From: JAEUMD01 sp036768475
Lineage (GTDB): Bacteria > Pseudomonadota > Alphaproteobacteria > Rhizobiales > Hyphomicrobiaceae
Direction of reading: 5' to 3'
DNA length: 64,000 nt
Assembly: GCA_036768475.1 (NCBI GenBank)
Contig: DAIPMW010000003.1
Span: 62,001-126,000 of the forward strand
How positions within the stretch are numbered: the first letter of the stretch is position 1; every line of letters starts with the position of its first letter. A program made the position numbers and the translations under genes. The notes under the pieces were generated by a model. That model was not told the DNA's origin. It did not search any database and saw only the letters and a program-made list of their open reading frames with translations. This document shows, piece after piece, positions 44,099 through 52,630 of the stretch.

Positions 44099-46492
44099 AT
44101 GCCGCAGTATCGAAATTGGATGTTCAGGGGCTTGGGGCTGGCTGTTTGGTTGGCCATCGCAGCGCCGTCAGTCCTGATCATCGATGTCATCGCTTTTGCC
44201 AAGCCGGCTGAGGCGCAGGGTGTCATCCGCGAGATCCGTGTCGTCGGGAACCGGCGACTGGAGCCTGAGACGGTTCGCTCTTACATGAAATTCTCGGTCG
44301 GCGACGTCTACAGCTCCAGTGCTGCCGACGCGTCGCTGCGGGCCTTGTTCACGACAGGATTGTTCTCGGACGTGCGCATCGATCGCGAGGGTTCCGCTGT
44401 CGTCGTGACGGTCGTGGAGAACCCGGTCGTTGCGCAGATCGCCTTCGAGGGCAACAGCGAGGTCGATACGGCGACGTTGCAGAGCGAAGTGCAGTTGAAG
44501 CCGCGCGCCGTGTTTACGCGCGCCAAGGCTCAGGCCGACGTGCAGCGCATCCTCGACGTCTATCGCCGTCAGGGGCGGTTTGCCGCCTATGTTGATCCCA
44601 AGTTGATCGAGCTTGATCAGAACCGCGTCAACGTCGTCTTCGAGATTTCGGAAGGCGGCGCAACCAAGGTCAAGGGCATCAACTTCGTCGGCAACCATGC
44701 GTTTTCCGACTCGCAGCTGCGTGACATCGTGACGACGACTGAGTCGGGCTGGTTCGACTTCCTCAAGGGAACGTCGGTCTACGACCCCGACCGTCTCAAC
44801 CTCGATCGCGAGCTGCTGCGTCAGTACTATCTGAAGAATGGCTACGCAGATGCGCGGATCGTTGCCGGCAATGCGGAGCTGTCGCCGGACGGATCGGGCT
44901 TCTACATCACGTTCGCCGTCGAAGAGGGCGAGATCTATCACTTCGGCTCGGTGACCATCGAGAGCTCGCTGCAGGAGGTTTCCACCGATCCGCTCTATGG
45001 CGACATGCTGACCAAGTCGGGTGCCGTCTACAATGGTGCGCAGATTGACAAGACCGTCGAGAAGCTGACGCTGTCGATTGCCGAGCAGGGCTATGCGTTC
45101 GCTCGGGTGCGCCCGCGTGCGCAGCCGGACTTCGCGTCGCGCTCGATCAATCTCATCTATACGGTGGATGAGGGGCCGCGCATCTACATCGAACGCATCA
45201 ACATCTTGGGCAACACGCGCACGAAGGATCACGTGATCCGCCGCGAGTTCCGCCTCGCCGAGGGCGATGCCTACAATCCGCTGCTGGTCGACCGCGCCAA
45301 GAAGCGGTTGGAATCGCTTGGTCTGTTCAAAGCCGTCAAGGTCAATCGCAACCCCGGCTCGAGCCAGGATCGCGTCAATCTCGATGTTGAGGTGACGGAG
45401 CAATCGACCGGCGAGTTGTCGTTCGGTGCGGGCTACTCGACCAGTGAAGGCGTGATCGGCGACATCTCGATCTCAGAGCGCAACCTGCTCGGCAACGGCC
45501 AGTTCCTGCGCCTGAAGCTGGCGGGCTCCATGGAGCGCTACCAGATCGAGCTTTCGTTCACTGAGCCGCGCTTCCTCGATATGAACCTTGCTGCGGGCTT
45601 CGACCTCTTCCACAAGGAAGTCGACCAGACCAGCGAGTCCGGCTTCAAGAGCCGCAAGACCGGCGGCACGCTGCGTCTCGGCTATCCGCTGGCCGAGGAT
45701 CTGTGGGTGCAGAACTACTACACGTTCTCGCGCGATGAGATCTTCGATGTGGCCAATAGGGCGTCTCTGGCGATCAAGGATGCGTGCGGCGATCCTGCTC
45801 CTGTCTTTGATCAACCGGCCAATTGTGCGGACGAGGTCTATTACACATCATTGGTCGGCACCTCGATCACCTATGACCAGCGCAACCATCCGAAAAATCC
45901 GACGGCCGGATACTATCTGCAAGGCTCGGTGGACTTTGCAGGCTTGGGCGGCGACGCGCAGTACGTTCGGCTTTCGGCCGAGGGTCGGTACTACTACCCG
46001 ATCACCGAGAAGATCACCTTCGTCGGTCGCGCCGTTGCAGGTCATATCGAGAACTGGGGCGGTGACGACCTCCGCATTCTTGATCTTTACTTCCGTGGCG
46101 GCGAGACGATCCGCGGCTTCGAGCGTGCCGGCTTCGGTCCGCGTGACTTGACGGCTAACGGTCAGCGCGATGCTATCGGCGGCAAGACCTATTGGGCGAC
46201 CACCGCCGAGGTGCGCTTCCCGCTGCCGCTCGTTCCGGACGATATCGGCATGAGTGGTGCTGTGTTTGCGGATGCGGGTTCGCTGTTCGGTGCTTCCGAT
46301 CGTGCCAAGACTGCTATCGAAGGAGGTGGCGGCATTCTTGCCGACGACTCGACGATCCGCTCGTCGGTTGGTGCATCGATCCTGTGGAACTCGCCGGTCG
46401 GTCCGCTGCGACTCGACTTCGCCAAGGTTCTCACCAAGGAGAGCTATGACGAGGAGCAGTTCTTCCGCTTCGGTGCGCAGACGAAATTCTGA
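44099..46492 (+). CDS. bamA: Outer membrane protein assembly factor BamA
   Basis: A 797-residue Omp85 protein that inserts beta-barrel proteins in the outer membrane. A signal peptide is cut after AEA near residue 39. Five POTRA domains occupy about 40-430 (for example IREIRVVGNRRLEPETV), and a 16-strand barrel follows, with the conserved lid-lock segment FRGGETIRGFERAGFGPRD. It ends with the aromatic residue F, as outer-membrane barrels do. The ATG at 44099 follows GAGGG; TTG at 44093 is less likely. A terminator lies downstream. Confidence 0.97.
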   Translation: MPQYRNWMFRGLGLAVWLAIAAPSVLIIDVIAFAKPAEAQGVIREIRVVGNRRLEPETVRSYMKFSVGDVYSSSAADASLRALFTTGLFSDVRIDREGSAVVVTVVENPVVAQIAFEGNSEVDTATLQSEVQLKPRAVFTRAKAQADVQRILDVYRRQGRFAAYVDPKLIELDQNRVNVVFEISEGGATKVKGINFVGNHAFSDSQLRDIVTTTESGWFDFLKGTSVYDPDRLNLDRELLRQYYLKNGYADARIVAGNAELSPDGSGFYITFAVEEGEIYHFGSVTIESSLQEVSTDPLYGDMLTKSGAVYNGAQIDKTVEKLTLSIAEQGYAFARVRPRAQPDFASRSINLIYTVDEGPRIYIERINILGNTRTKDHVIRREFRLAEGDAYNPLLVDRAKKRLESLGLFKAVKVNRNPGSSQDRVNLDVEVTEQSTGELSFGAGYSTSEGVIGDISISERNLLGNGQFLRLKLAGSMERYQIELSFTEPRFLDMNLAAGFDLFHKEVDQTSESGFKSRKTGGTLRLGYPLAEDLWVQNYYTFSRDEIFDVANRASLAIKDACGDPAPVFDQPANCADEVYYTSLVGTSITYDQRNHPKNPTAGYYLQGSVDFAGLGGDAQYVRLSAEGRYYYPITEKITFVGRAVAGHIENWGGDDLRILDLYFRGGETIRGFERAGFGPRDLTANGQRDAIGGKTYWATTAEVRFPLPLVPDDIGMSGAVFADAGSLFGASDRAKTAIEGGGGILADDSTIRSSVGASILWNSPVGPLRLDFAKVLTKESYDEEQFFRFGAQTKF

Positions 46493-46540
46493 CGCCAACA
46501 CGCGGATCGCCTGATGCGGTCCACGATCTCAATGAAATCA

Positions 46541-46572
46541 GAAGGCGCCTGCTCAATCGAGCGGGCGCCTTT
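46541..46572 (+). terminator. Hairpin terminator of bamA
   Basis: AAGGCGCC and GGCGCCTT with GCTC/GAGC inside form a long stem (one mismatch) around AATC; a short T stretch follows. It begins about 50 bases after the bamA stop. Confidence 0.7.
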
Positions 46573-46719
46573 CGCTGATGCCGGAGCTGCCGTCCCGGGA
46601 AACAGGCGCGGGAGCAGGTACAGGCTATCGGACGTGGTGGACCCGGTTCGCAGGACATGACCTGGCTTCCAGGTCTGTGCCCAAGGGTCTCATTCATGCC
46701 ATTGGCGGACTCTCAGGCT

Positions 46720-46746
46720 CTTCCATCTCAGCCGATCAGGCTCTAG
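46720..46746. repeat. 27-bp direct repeat, copy A
   Basis: Starts CTTCCATCTCAGCC and ends GATCAGGCTCTAG. It is identical to 46845-46871, 125 bases downstream. The last 18 bases (TCAGCCGATCAGGCTCTA, 46728-46745) also occur at 58105-58122. Confidence 0.85.
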
Positions 46747-46837
46747 AGCAGGTCAGATTTTGATTGAATCACGTCTGGTCGTTTCGGCCTGCTCTATCTT
46801 TTTGTTTGAGAGACTGATTCACGCCCTCGATGGAAGC
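46744..46837. repeat. Dispersed hairpin repeat, copy 3
   Basis: A 94-base element whose outer arms TAGAGCAGG (46744-46752) and CCTGCTCTA (46788-46796) are perfectly complementary over 9 bp. It aligns without gaps to 6007-6100. It is enclosed by the 27-bp direct repeats. Confidence 0.85.
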
Positions 46838-46844
46838 AATCGCG

Positions 46845-46871
46845 CTTCCATCTCAGCCGATCAGGCTCTAG
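46845..46871. repeat. 27-bp direct repeat, copy B
   Basis: Identical to 46720-46746. Together the two copies bracket the hairpin element. Confidence 0.85.
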
Positions 46872-46919
46872 GGTCGCCGCGTTCCAGGACCAATCGTTTC
46901 TTTTGCGCTCGGAGGGGGC

Positions 46920-47993
46920 ATGCAGCATCGCGGGTTCTTCGACCGGGCAGGTCCCTTTCCGCTGGCGGAGCTTGCCGGCTTGGTTGGCGCGGAAAAGCCC
47001 GAGGGGGTTGACGACGGACGCCTCATCCATGACGTGAAACCGCTGTCGGATGCGGGCCCGCAGGACATCTCGTTCCTCGACAATCGCAAGTACCTGCAGC
47101 AGCTTGCTGCAACGAAGGCGGGAGCTTGTCTGATCATTCCGACGCTCGCTGCGCGGGTGCCGCAGGGGACAGCGGCGCTCGTTACCAAGGCGCCCTACCG
47201 CGGCTTTGCCCTGGCGCTGCGGGCGTTCTATCCGAATGCGTTGTGGCCGCGTGCGGCGCGCGCGGACGTGGGCACGTTGATTGATCCGACGGCGGAGATC
47301 GAGGACGGTGTGGAGATTGAGCCGGGCGCGGTGATCGGTGCGGAAGCTGCCATCGGCCGCGGCAGCCGGATCGCCGCCAACGCGGTGATCGGCTACCGTG
47401 TGCACGTCGGGCGGGACTGCTACATCGGCGCGGGGGCCAATCTGGCTCACACGCTGGTTGGCGACCGGGTGATCATCCATTCGGGCGCCAGGCTCGGGCA
47501 GGACGGTTTCGGGTTCGCGATGGGCGCCGGCGGACACCTCAAGGTGCCGCAGATCGGCCGCGTCATCATCCAGGACGATGTTGAGATCGGCGCTAATACA
47601 ACCATAGACCGGGGTGCCCTTAAGGATACCGTCATCGGTGAGGGGACCAAAATTGATAATCTCGTACAAATCGGGCACAACGTGATCGTCGGGCGACATT
47701 GCGTGATCGTCGCCCACACGGGAATTGCCGGCTCGGCCGAGCTTGGAGACTACGTCGTCATGGGCGGCCAGTCCGGCACGGTCGGCCACATCAAGGTCGG
47801 GACCGGCGCCCAGGTGGCGGGTGCCTCGCATGCCAAGGATGATATTCCGGCCGGCGCACGCTATGGCGGCACGCCTGCCAAGCCTCTGAAGGACTGGGCG
47901 CGCGAGCTTGCGGCGGTGGCGCGTCTTGCCGAGCGCACCAAGAGTTCGGCAGGCGAGGGCGGCCAGGATGGCGGCTCGAGCGCTGAGAGTTGA
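46920..47993 (+). CDS. lpxD: UDP-3-O-acylglucosamine N-acyltransferase
   Basis: A 357-residue left-handed beta-helix enzyme that adds the N-linked acyl chain in lipid A synthesis. The N-terminal uridine-binding domain (about 1-110) contains DVKPLSDAGPQDISFLDN; the hexapeptide helix runs from about 125 to 310, with the catalytic-histidine region VQIGHNVIVG. GGAGGGGG directly precedes the ATG at 46920. It starts the lpxD-fabZ-lpxA-lpxI-lpxB unit. Confidence 0.96.
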   Translation: MQHRGFFDRAGPFPLAELAGLVGAEKPEGVDDGRLIHDVKPLSDAGPQDISFLDNRKYLQQLAATKAGACLIIPTLAARVPQGTAALVTKAPYRGFALALRAFYPNALWPRAARADVGTLIDPTAEIEDGVEIEPGAVIGAEAAIGRGSRIAANAVIGYRVHVGRDCYIGAGANLAHTLVGDRVIIHSGARLGQDGFGFAMGAGGHLKVPQIGRVIIQDDVEIGANTTIDRGALKDTVIGEGTKIDNLVQIGHNVIVGRHCVIVAHTGIAGSAELGDYVVMGGQSGTVGHIKVGTGAQVAGASHAKDDIPAGARYGGTPAKPLKDWARELAAVARLAERTKSSAGEGGQDGGSSAES

Positions 47994-48067
47994 GTTGTTG
48001 CTGTCAGGCGCGGCGCACCCGGCGATGATCCGGAGCGGTGCCGGCGTTGGAATGGAAGAGAAGATCG

Positions 48068-48568
48068 ATGAACGACGCATCCGACAAACCGGCTATGGGC
48101 ACGGCCGACATCATGCGTGTGTTGCAGCTTCTGCCGCACCGCTTTCCCATGCTGCTGGTGGACCGGATCTATGACATGAACGGCGACGAAAGCTGCGTCG
48201 GGGTCAAGAATGTCACCATCAACGAGCCGTTCTTCAACGGGCATTTCCCGCAGTTCCCGGTCATGCCCGGCGTGCTCATCATCGAGGGACTGGCGCAGAC
48301 GGCGGGCGCACTGTGCGTGTCGAGCCTGAAAGAAGACTACAAGGCCGAGCTGGTCTACTTCATGGGGATCGACAGGGCAAAGTTCCGCCGCCCCGTGGTG
48401 CCCGGCGACCAGATCCACTACCATGTGCGCAAGGTGCGCAACCGCGGCCGCGTGTGGAAGTTCTTCGGTGAGGCCAAAGTCGACGGGCAGGTTGCCGCCG
48501 AGGCCGAGGTGAGCGCCATGCTCGCCGATACGGCGGAAGCACGGGCCTTCGCGAGCAAGCATGGCTGA
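48068..48568 (+). CDS. fabZ: 3-hydroxyacyl-ACP dehydratase FabZ
   Basis: A 166-residue hot-dog dehydratase of fatty acid synthesis. The catalytic histidine is in FFNGHFPQFPVMPG and the glutamate in LIIEGLAQTAG; the start LLPHRFPMLLVDRI is diagnostic. The ATG at 48068 follows GGAAGAGAAG. The stop overlaps the lpxA start by eight bases (ATGGCTGA), suggesting coupling with lipid A synthesis, where it competes for the same acyl-ACP pool. Confidence 0.96.
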   Translation: MNDASDKPAMGTADIMRVLQLLPHRFPMLLVDRIYDMNGDESCVGVKNVTINEPFFNGHFPQFPVMPGVLIIEGLAQTAGALCVSSLKEDYKAELVYFMGIDRAKFRRPVVPGDQIHYHVRKVRNRGRVWKFFGEAKVDGQVAAEAEVSAMLADTAEARAFASKHG

Positions 48569-49367
48569 GCAGCAGATTCATCCGACCGCCATCGTCGAGC
48601 CGGGAGCAAAGCTCGGCGCGGGCGTGAAGGTCGGTGCCTTCTCCATGGTGGGTGCCAACGCTGTCCTGGGCGACGGCGTGGAACTCGTCTCGCATGTGGT
48701 CGTGGCAGGACATACGACGATCGGTGCGGGCACCAGAATTTTCCCGTTCGCCTCGATCGGGCATCAGCCGCAGGACCTCAAGTTCAAGGGCGAATTGACT
48801 ACACTGGCGATCGGCTCCAATTGCCTGATCCGCGAAGGGGTGACGATGAACCCTGGAACGGCGGGCGGAGGCTCGCAGACGGTCGTCGGCGACAACTGCG
48901 CGTTCCTCGCCAACAGTCATGTCGGGCACGACTGCATCGTTGGCAGCAATGTCATCTTCTCCAACAACGTCATGCTGGCCGGTCATTGCAACGTCGGCGA
49001 TTTCGCCATCATCGGTGGTGGCGCGGCGGTGATCCAGTTCGCGCGCGTGGGTGCGCATTCCTTCCTCGGCGGCATGTCGGGCCTGGAAAACGACCTCATT
49101 CCCTACGGCATGGCGCTGGGTAACCGCGCGCACCTGTCGGGCCTCAATATCGTTGGCCTGCAGAGGCGCGGTTTCTCGCGCAGCGATATCCATGATCTGC
49201 GCCGCGCCTACCGGCTTTTGTTCGCCGCTGAGGGCACGTTGATGGAGCGCGTCGAGGACGTCGCGGCGGAATTCAAGGATCATCCGATCGTCATCGAGAT
49301 CGTCGAATTCATTCGCGCGGGCGGAAAGCGGTCGCTGTGCACGCCGCGCGGCGTCGGCGAAACCTGA
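48561..49367 (+). CDS. lpxA: UDP-N-acetylglucosamine acyltransferase
   Basis: A 268-residue trimeric beta-helix enzyme, the first step of lipid A synthesis. The hexapeptide repeats start at about residue 5 (HPTAIVEPGAKLG). The signature IGHQPQDLKFKGE, the catalytic-histidine region NSHVGHDC and the C-terminal helical domain FSRSDIHDLRRAYRLLF are present. The length is typical. It overlaps fabZ and is followed ten bases later by lpxI. Confidence 0.97.
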   Translation: MAEQQIHPTAIVEPGAKLGAGVKVGAFSMVGANAVLGDGVELVSHVVVAGHTTIGAGTRIFPFASIGHQPQDLKFKGELTTLAIGSNCLIREGVTMNPGTAGGGSQTVVGDNCAFLANSHVGHDCIVGSNVIFSNNVMLAGHCNVGDFAIIGGGAAVIQFARVGAHSFLGGMSGLENDLIPYGMALGNRAHLSGLNIVGLQRRGFSRSDIHDLRRAYRLLFAAEGTLMERVEDVAAEFKDHPIVIEIVEFIRAGGKRSLCTPRGVGET

Positions 49368-49377
49368 GGCTCTCGCG

Positions 49378-50733
49378 ATGAGCGCCGCGCGTCGGATCGG
49401 GATCCTGGCTGGCGGCGGAACCTTGCCGCGCGAGATTGCCGACAGCGTGGCTGGACGCGGCATACCCTTGCACATCGTCGCCATCGACGGCGAGGCGAAT
49501 GCCGATTTCGGTCCCTATCCGGTGACGCGCGTCAACTGGGGCGAGATCGGTCGCATCGTCGCCACGTTCAAGGAAACGGGCTGTAGCGATCTCATTATCA
49601 TAGGATCGGTGACGCGCCCGGATCTGGCAACGATCAAGCCCGACCTCGGCTTCGTGCGCGCGCTGGGAACGGTGCTCGGGCTGGTCCTCGCCGGCGGCGA
49701 CGACAGCGTGTTGCGCGGGGTTATCGCCTTTTTCGAGGGACATGGGTTTTGCGTGGTCGGTCCGGCGGAGCTTGCGCCGGAGCTGGTGATCGGCGAGGGC
49801 GAGTTCACCCACGGGCGCTGCGATCAATCACTGATCGAGGACGCGCGGGCCGGATTTGACATGATATCCGCGCTGGGGCGCTTCGATATCGGCCAGGCGG
49901 CGGTGGTTCGTGATGGGCGGCTTGAGGCGCTCGAGGCGGCTGAAGGCACTGACGGAATGTTGCAGCGGGTCGCAATGCAACGGCGCGTGCAGGGCCGTTT
50001 TTCGGCAAGCGCGGGCGTGCTGGTGAAGCGGACGAAGCCAGCGCAGGACGGCCGTATCGATCTGCCGGTGATCGGGCCGCAGACTGTGACGCGGGCGCTC
50101 GAATGCAGTCTTCGTGGCATCGCCGTGGAGGCCGGGCGTGCTCTCGCCGCGGAGCGGAGCGAACTGCTGGCGCGTGCGCAGGTGAGCGGACTTTGCATAA
50201 CGGGCATCAAGCCTGCCGATGGCGGCGGTGAACACCCGACACGCGAGCACAGCTCATTGAGCGGGCGCATGCTGCAGGCGATCAAGTCGCGCCGAGCGGC
50301 ACGCCTGCTCGCGCTGCGGCCGGTGGGCCGGCATGCGATACCTAAGCGCGTGTTGCGCGATGCCAAGACGGGTCTCGACGTCATGACGGCGCTTGAACCC
50401 ATCGGTGGCACGCGCGCGGTGGTGGTGGTGCGTGGTCATGTCCTGGCGGTTGAGACCGGGGAGGGTGTGAGCAATGCTCTGGCGCGGGCGGCGGGGCTCA
50501 GGCAATGGGGTGACAGGCGGCTGAGACGGCGTGCCGGCGTGGTCGCGATCGATGCCGGTCGTGACTGCGTGCCGGAGCTGATTGCGCATCTGGAGCAGGG
50601 CCGCTTTGCAGGGCTTGTCGTCAAACTGCGCCGGTTCACGGCCGGAGTGCCTGCCGACACGATCGCTGCGGCCGACAAGGCCGGCGTGTTCATCGCGGGC
50701 CTCGCATCGGCCGGGGAGAGCGGGCATGGCTGA
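49378..50733 (+). CDS. lpxI: UDP-2,3-diacylglucosamine pyrophosphatase LpxI with a duplicated C-terminal domain
   Basis: A 451-residue enzyme that makes lipid X in lipid A synthesis; usual LpxI is about 270-290 residues. Residues 1-282 cover the family: IGILAGGGTLP, GSVTRPDL, FDIGQAAVV and the RIDLP segment (227-230), which holds the aspartate matching the reported catalytic one in Caulobacter LpxI. A further 170 residues follow. From about 327 they repeat the C-terminal domain: DAKTGLDVMTAL against DARAGFDMISAL, then VVVVRGHVLAVETGEG against AAVVRDGRLEALEAAEG. The second copy lacks RIDLP and is probably not catalytic. The stop overlaps lpxB by eight bases. Confidence 0.9.
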   Translation: MSAARRIGILAGGGTLPREIADSVAGRGIPLHIVAIDGEANADFGPYPVTRVNWGEIGRIVATFKETGCSDLIIIGSVTRPDLATIKPDLGFVRALGTVLGLVLAGGDDSVLRGVIAFFEGHGFCVVGPAELAPELVIGEGEFTHGRCDQSLIEDARAGFDMISALGRFDIGQAAVVRDGRLEALEAAEGTDGMLQRVAMQRRVQGRFSASAGVLVKRTKPAQDGRIDLPVIGPQTVTRALECSLRGIAVEAGRALAAERSELLARAQVSGLCITGIKPADGGGEHPTREHSSLSGRMLQAIKSRRAARLLALRPVGRHAIPKRVLRDAKTGLDVMTALEPIGGTRAVVVVRGHVLAVETGEGVSNALARAAGLRQWGDRRLRRRAGVVAIDAGRDCVPELIAHLEQGRFAGLVVKLRRFTAGVPADTIAAADKAGVFIAGLASAGESGHG

Positions 50734-52009
50734 TCCGACCGACAGCGACGGCATGCCGGCGGCTCATTCCGTTGCGGCTGACGTGCGTGTTGATGTGGGC
50801 GACATTCGCGCGCTCAAGCTGTTCGTGGTGGCAGGCGAGCATTCGGGCGATGCACTTGGCGCCAAGCTCATGGCGGCGCTCAATGCTCGTGCGAACATGC
50901 CGATCCGCTATCGCGGGGTCGGCGGTGAGGGCATGGAAGCACAAGGACTGAGTTCCCTGTTTCCGCTCGCTGACGTTTCCGTCATGGGGCCGATGTCGAT
51001 CCTGCCGCGGCTGCCAAAGATCGTGCGACGCGTCTATCAGGTGGTCGATGCCGCGGTTGCATTCGAGCCCGATTGTGTTGTCATCATCGATAGCCCCGAG
51101 TTCACGCACCCGATCGCCAAGCGCATCCGCAAGCGGCGCCCCGACATTCCTATCATTGATTATGTCAGCCCTAGCGTGTGGGCATGGCGGCCTGGGCGCG
51201 CCAAGCGGATGCGGGCTTATGTCGATCACGTGATGGCGCTGTTGCCGTTCGAGCCGCAGGCGCATGAAAGGCTTGGTGGGCCGCCATGCACGTACGTGGG
51301 CCATCCGCTGATCGAGCGCTATGACTGGATCAAAGCGCAGGACGGTGTGGCGCTGGCGGCACGGCTCGGTCTCTCGGGTCGTCGTCCGGTTGTAGTCGTG
51401 CTGCCCGGTTCGCGGGCTTCCGAAGTTTCGCGGATGATGGGGCCATTCGGGGAGACGCTGGAGCTCTTGCGGGCGCGCGGGGTCCATGTCGATGCCGTCC
51501 TGCCGGTCGTCGAGAGCGTGCGCGGGCTGGTGGAGGCGGGACTGTCGAGCTGGACGGTGAAGCCCCGGCTGGTCTGCGGGGCCGCCGACAAGTTTGCCGC
51601 CTTCCGTCTCGCGAACGCGGCGCTTGCGGCGTCAGGCACGGTGACGCTCGAACTGGGACTTGCCGGAACGCCGATGGTCGTGGCCTACAAGGTCGACGCG
51701 GTGGCGGCGCGGCTGCGGTTCCTCTTGAAAGTGCATTCGGTTGTGCTGGCAAATCTCGTACTGGGGGAAAATGCATTTCCTGAATATCTCCAGGAGGAAT
51801 GCATGCCCGTGCGTCTCGCCGATGCACTCCAGCCGCTACTGTCCGAGACGCCGCAGCGCCGCGCACAGCTTGCGGCCCTGCAGCGCATTCCTCAGCGTCT
51901 TCTGCTTGCCAACACCACTCCCAGCGAGGCCGCCGCAGAGATCGTATTGCGGCTTGCGCGAGGCGACACCATTCAACCCCATCATCAAACCCATCCGAAG
52001 GAAGCCTGA
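50726..52009 (+). CDS. lpxB: Lipid-A-disaccharide synthase
   Basis: A 427-residue GT-B glycosyltransferase that joins UDP-2,3-diacylglucosamine and lipid X. The start FVVAGEHSGDALGAKLM, SPEFTHPIAKRIRK, YVSPSVWAWRPGR and the C-terminal NLVLGENAFPEYLQEECMP are diagnostic. The ATG at 50726 follows GGGGAGAG and overlaps the lpxI stop; the frame from 50582 lies within lpxI. The N-terminus has about 30 extra residues before the conserved domain. Confidence 0.96.
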   Translation: MADPTDSDGMPAAHSVAADVRVDVGDIRALKLFVVAGEHSGDALGAKLMAALNARANMPIRYRGVGGEGMEAQGLSSLFPLADVSVMGPMSILPRLPKIVRRVYQVVDAAVAFEPDCVVIIDSPEFTHPIAKRIRKRRPDIPIIDYVSPSVWAWRPGRAKRMRAYVDHVMALLPFEPQAHERLGGPPCTYVGHPLIERYDWIKAQDGVALAARLGLSGRRPVVVVLPGSRASEVSRMMGPFGETLELLRARGVHVDAVLPVVESVRGLVEAGLSSWTVKPRLVCGAADKFAAFRLANAALAASGTVTLELGLAGTPMVVAYKVDAVAARLRFLLKVHSVVLANLVLGENAFPEYLQEECMPVRLADALQPLLSETPQRRAQLAALQRIPQRLLLANTTPSEAAAEIVLRLARGDTIQPHHQTHPKEA

Positions 52010-52011
52010 CG

Positions 52012-52443
52012 GTGCTTTTCCAATTCGCTTTGGGTAGCGCTATGATTCTTTTGACCGTGGCCAGCCACGGTTTGTTCAGCGCAGCGGGTGTCGGAATTCT
52101 CACGCGCCACGTCGCCCGCCATGTTGTGCTCCACGGCGAGCCGCACTCGCAGCTGAGATCCGCATTCCTTCTTGCACTCTTCGTGGTGTGGATGTTTCTC
52201 GGCACGAACCTCGCGGCTGTTGCCTGGGCCATTCTTTACACGGCGCTGGGTGCAGTCGAGACGTTCGAAGAGGCGATCTATTTTTCGCTCGTGACGATGG
52301 CGACGCTTGGTTACGGCGATGTCGTTCTTGAAAAGCCCTGGCGCATTCTATCCGCTATCCAGGGTGCGAATGGCAGCTTCTTGTTCGGCTGGTCGTCGGC
52401 GCTGACATTCTATGCCGTGCAGCGAATTTTCGAGAGGCGCTGA
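52012..52443 (+). CDS. Small two-helix potassium-channel-like protein
   Basis: A 143-residue protein with hydrophobic segments near 10-30, 50-72 and 122-138. A potassium-selectivity filter, TLGYGD, lies at 98-103 in VTMATLGYGDVV after a pore helix, as in the ion channel 2 family. No ligand-binding domain is visible, so it would be a minimal channel. The GTG start at 52012 follows AAGGAAG by seven bases; ATG at 52042 is the alternative. It begins two bases after the lpxB stop. Confidence 0.8.
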   Translation: MLFQFALGSAMILLTVASHGLFSAAGVGILTRHVARHVVLHGEPHSQLRSAFLLALFVVWMFLGTNLAAVAWAILYTALGAVETFEEAIYFSLVTMATLGYGDVVLEKPWRILSAIQGANGSFLFGWSSALTFYAVQRIFERR

Positions 52444-52576
52444 AAGCATTAGGCGGCGTGCGGTTTTGGCAGGCCGGTTTGATTTGATGGCGCGCCGGGG
52501 TAATCGCAGCGCGTCGATCGTTGCGGCCGAGCGGCTTTTCGCCTCGTTCCATTCATGATGGCGGTCTTGAGAACGA

Positions 52577-52601
52577 AAGGCCGGACACGGGGTCCGGCCT
52601 T
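52577..52601 (-). terminator. Terminator of gltA
   Basis: Perfect 10-bp arms AAGGCCGGAC (52577-52586) and GTCCGGCCTT (52592-52601) around a 5-base loop lie 30 bases past the gltA stop on the minus strand. A short T stretch follows on that strand. Confidence 0.75.
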
Positions 52602-52630
52602 GTGTATTGCATTCGTCTTTTTCGGGACGC

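Larger units (their letters stand above)
46493..46919. other. Repeat-rich intergenic region between bamA and lpxD
   Basis: 427 bases holding the bamA terminator (46541-46572), the hairpin repeat copy 3 (46744-46837) and two 27-bp direct repeats on either side of it. bamA and lpxD are usually much closer together, so the space seems to have been filled by repeats. The ORFs here are not credible. Confidence 0.7.

Noticed and set aside
46493..46919. Insertion sequence between bamA and lpxD
   Set aside because: There is no transposase and there are no terminal inverted repeats with target duplication; only short repeats are seen.
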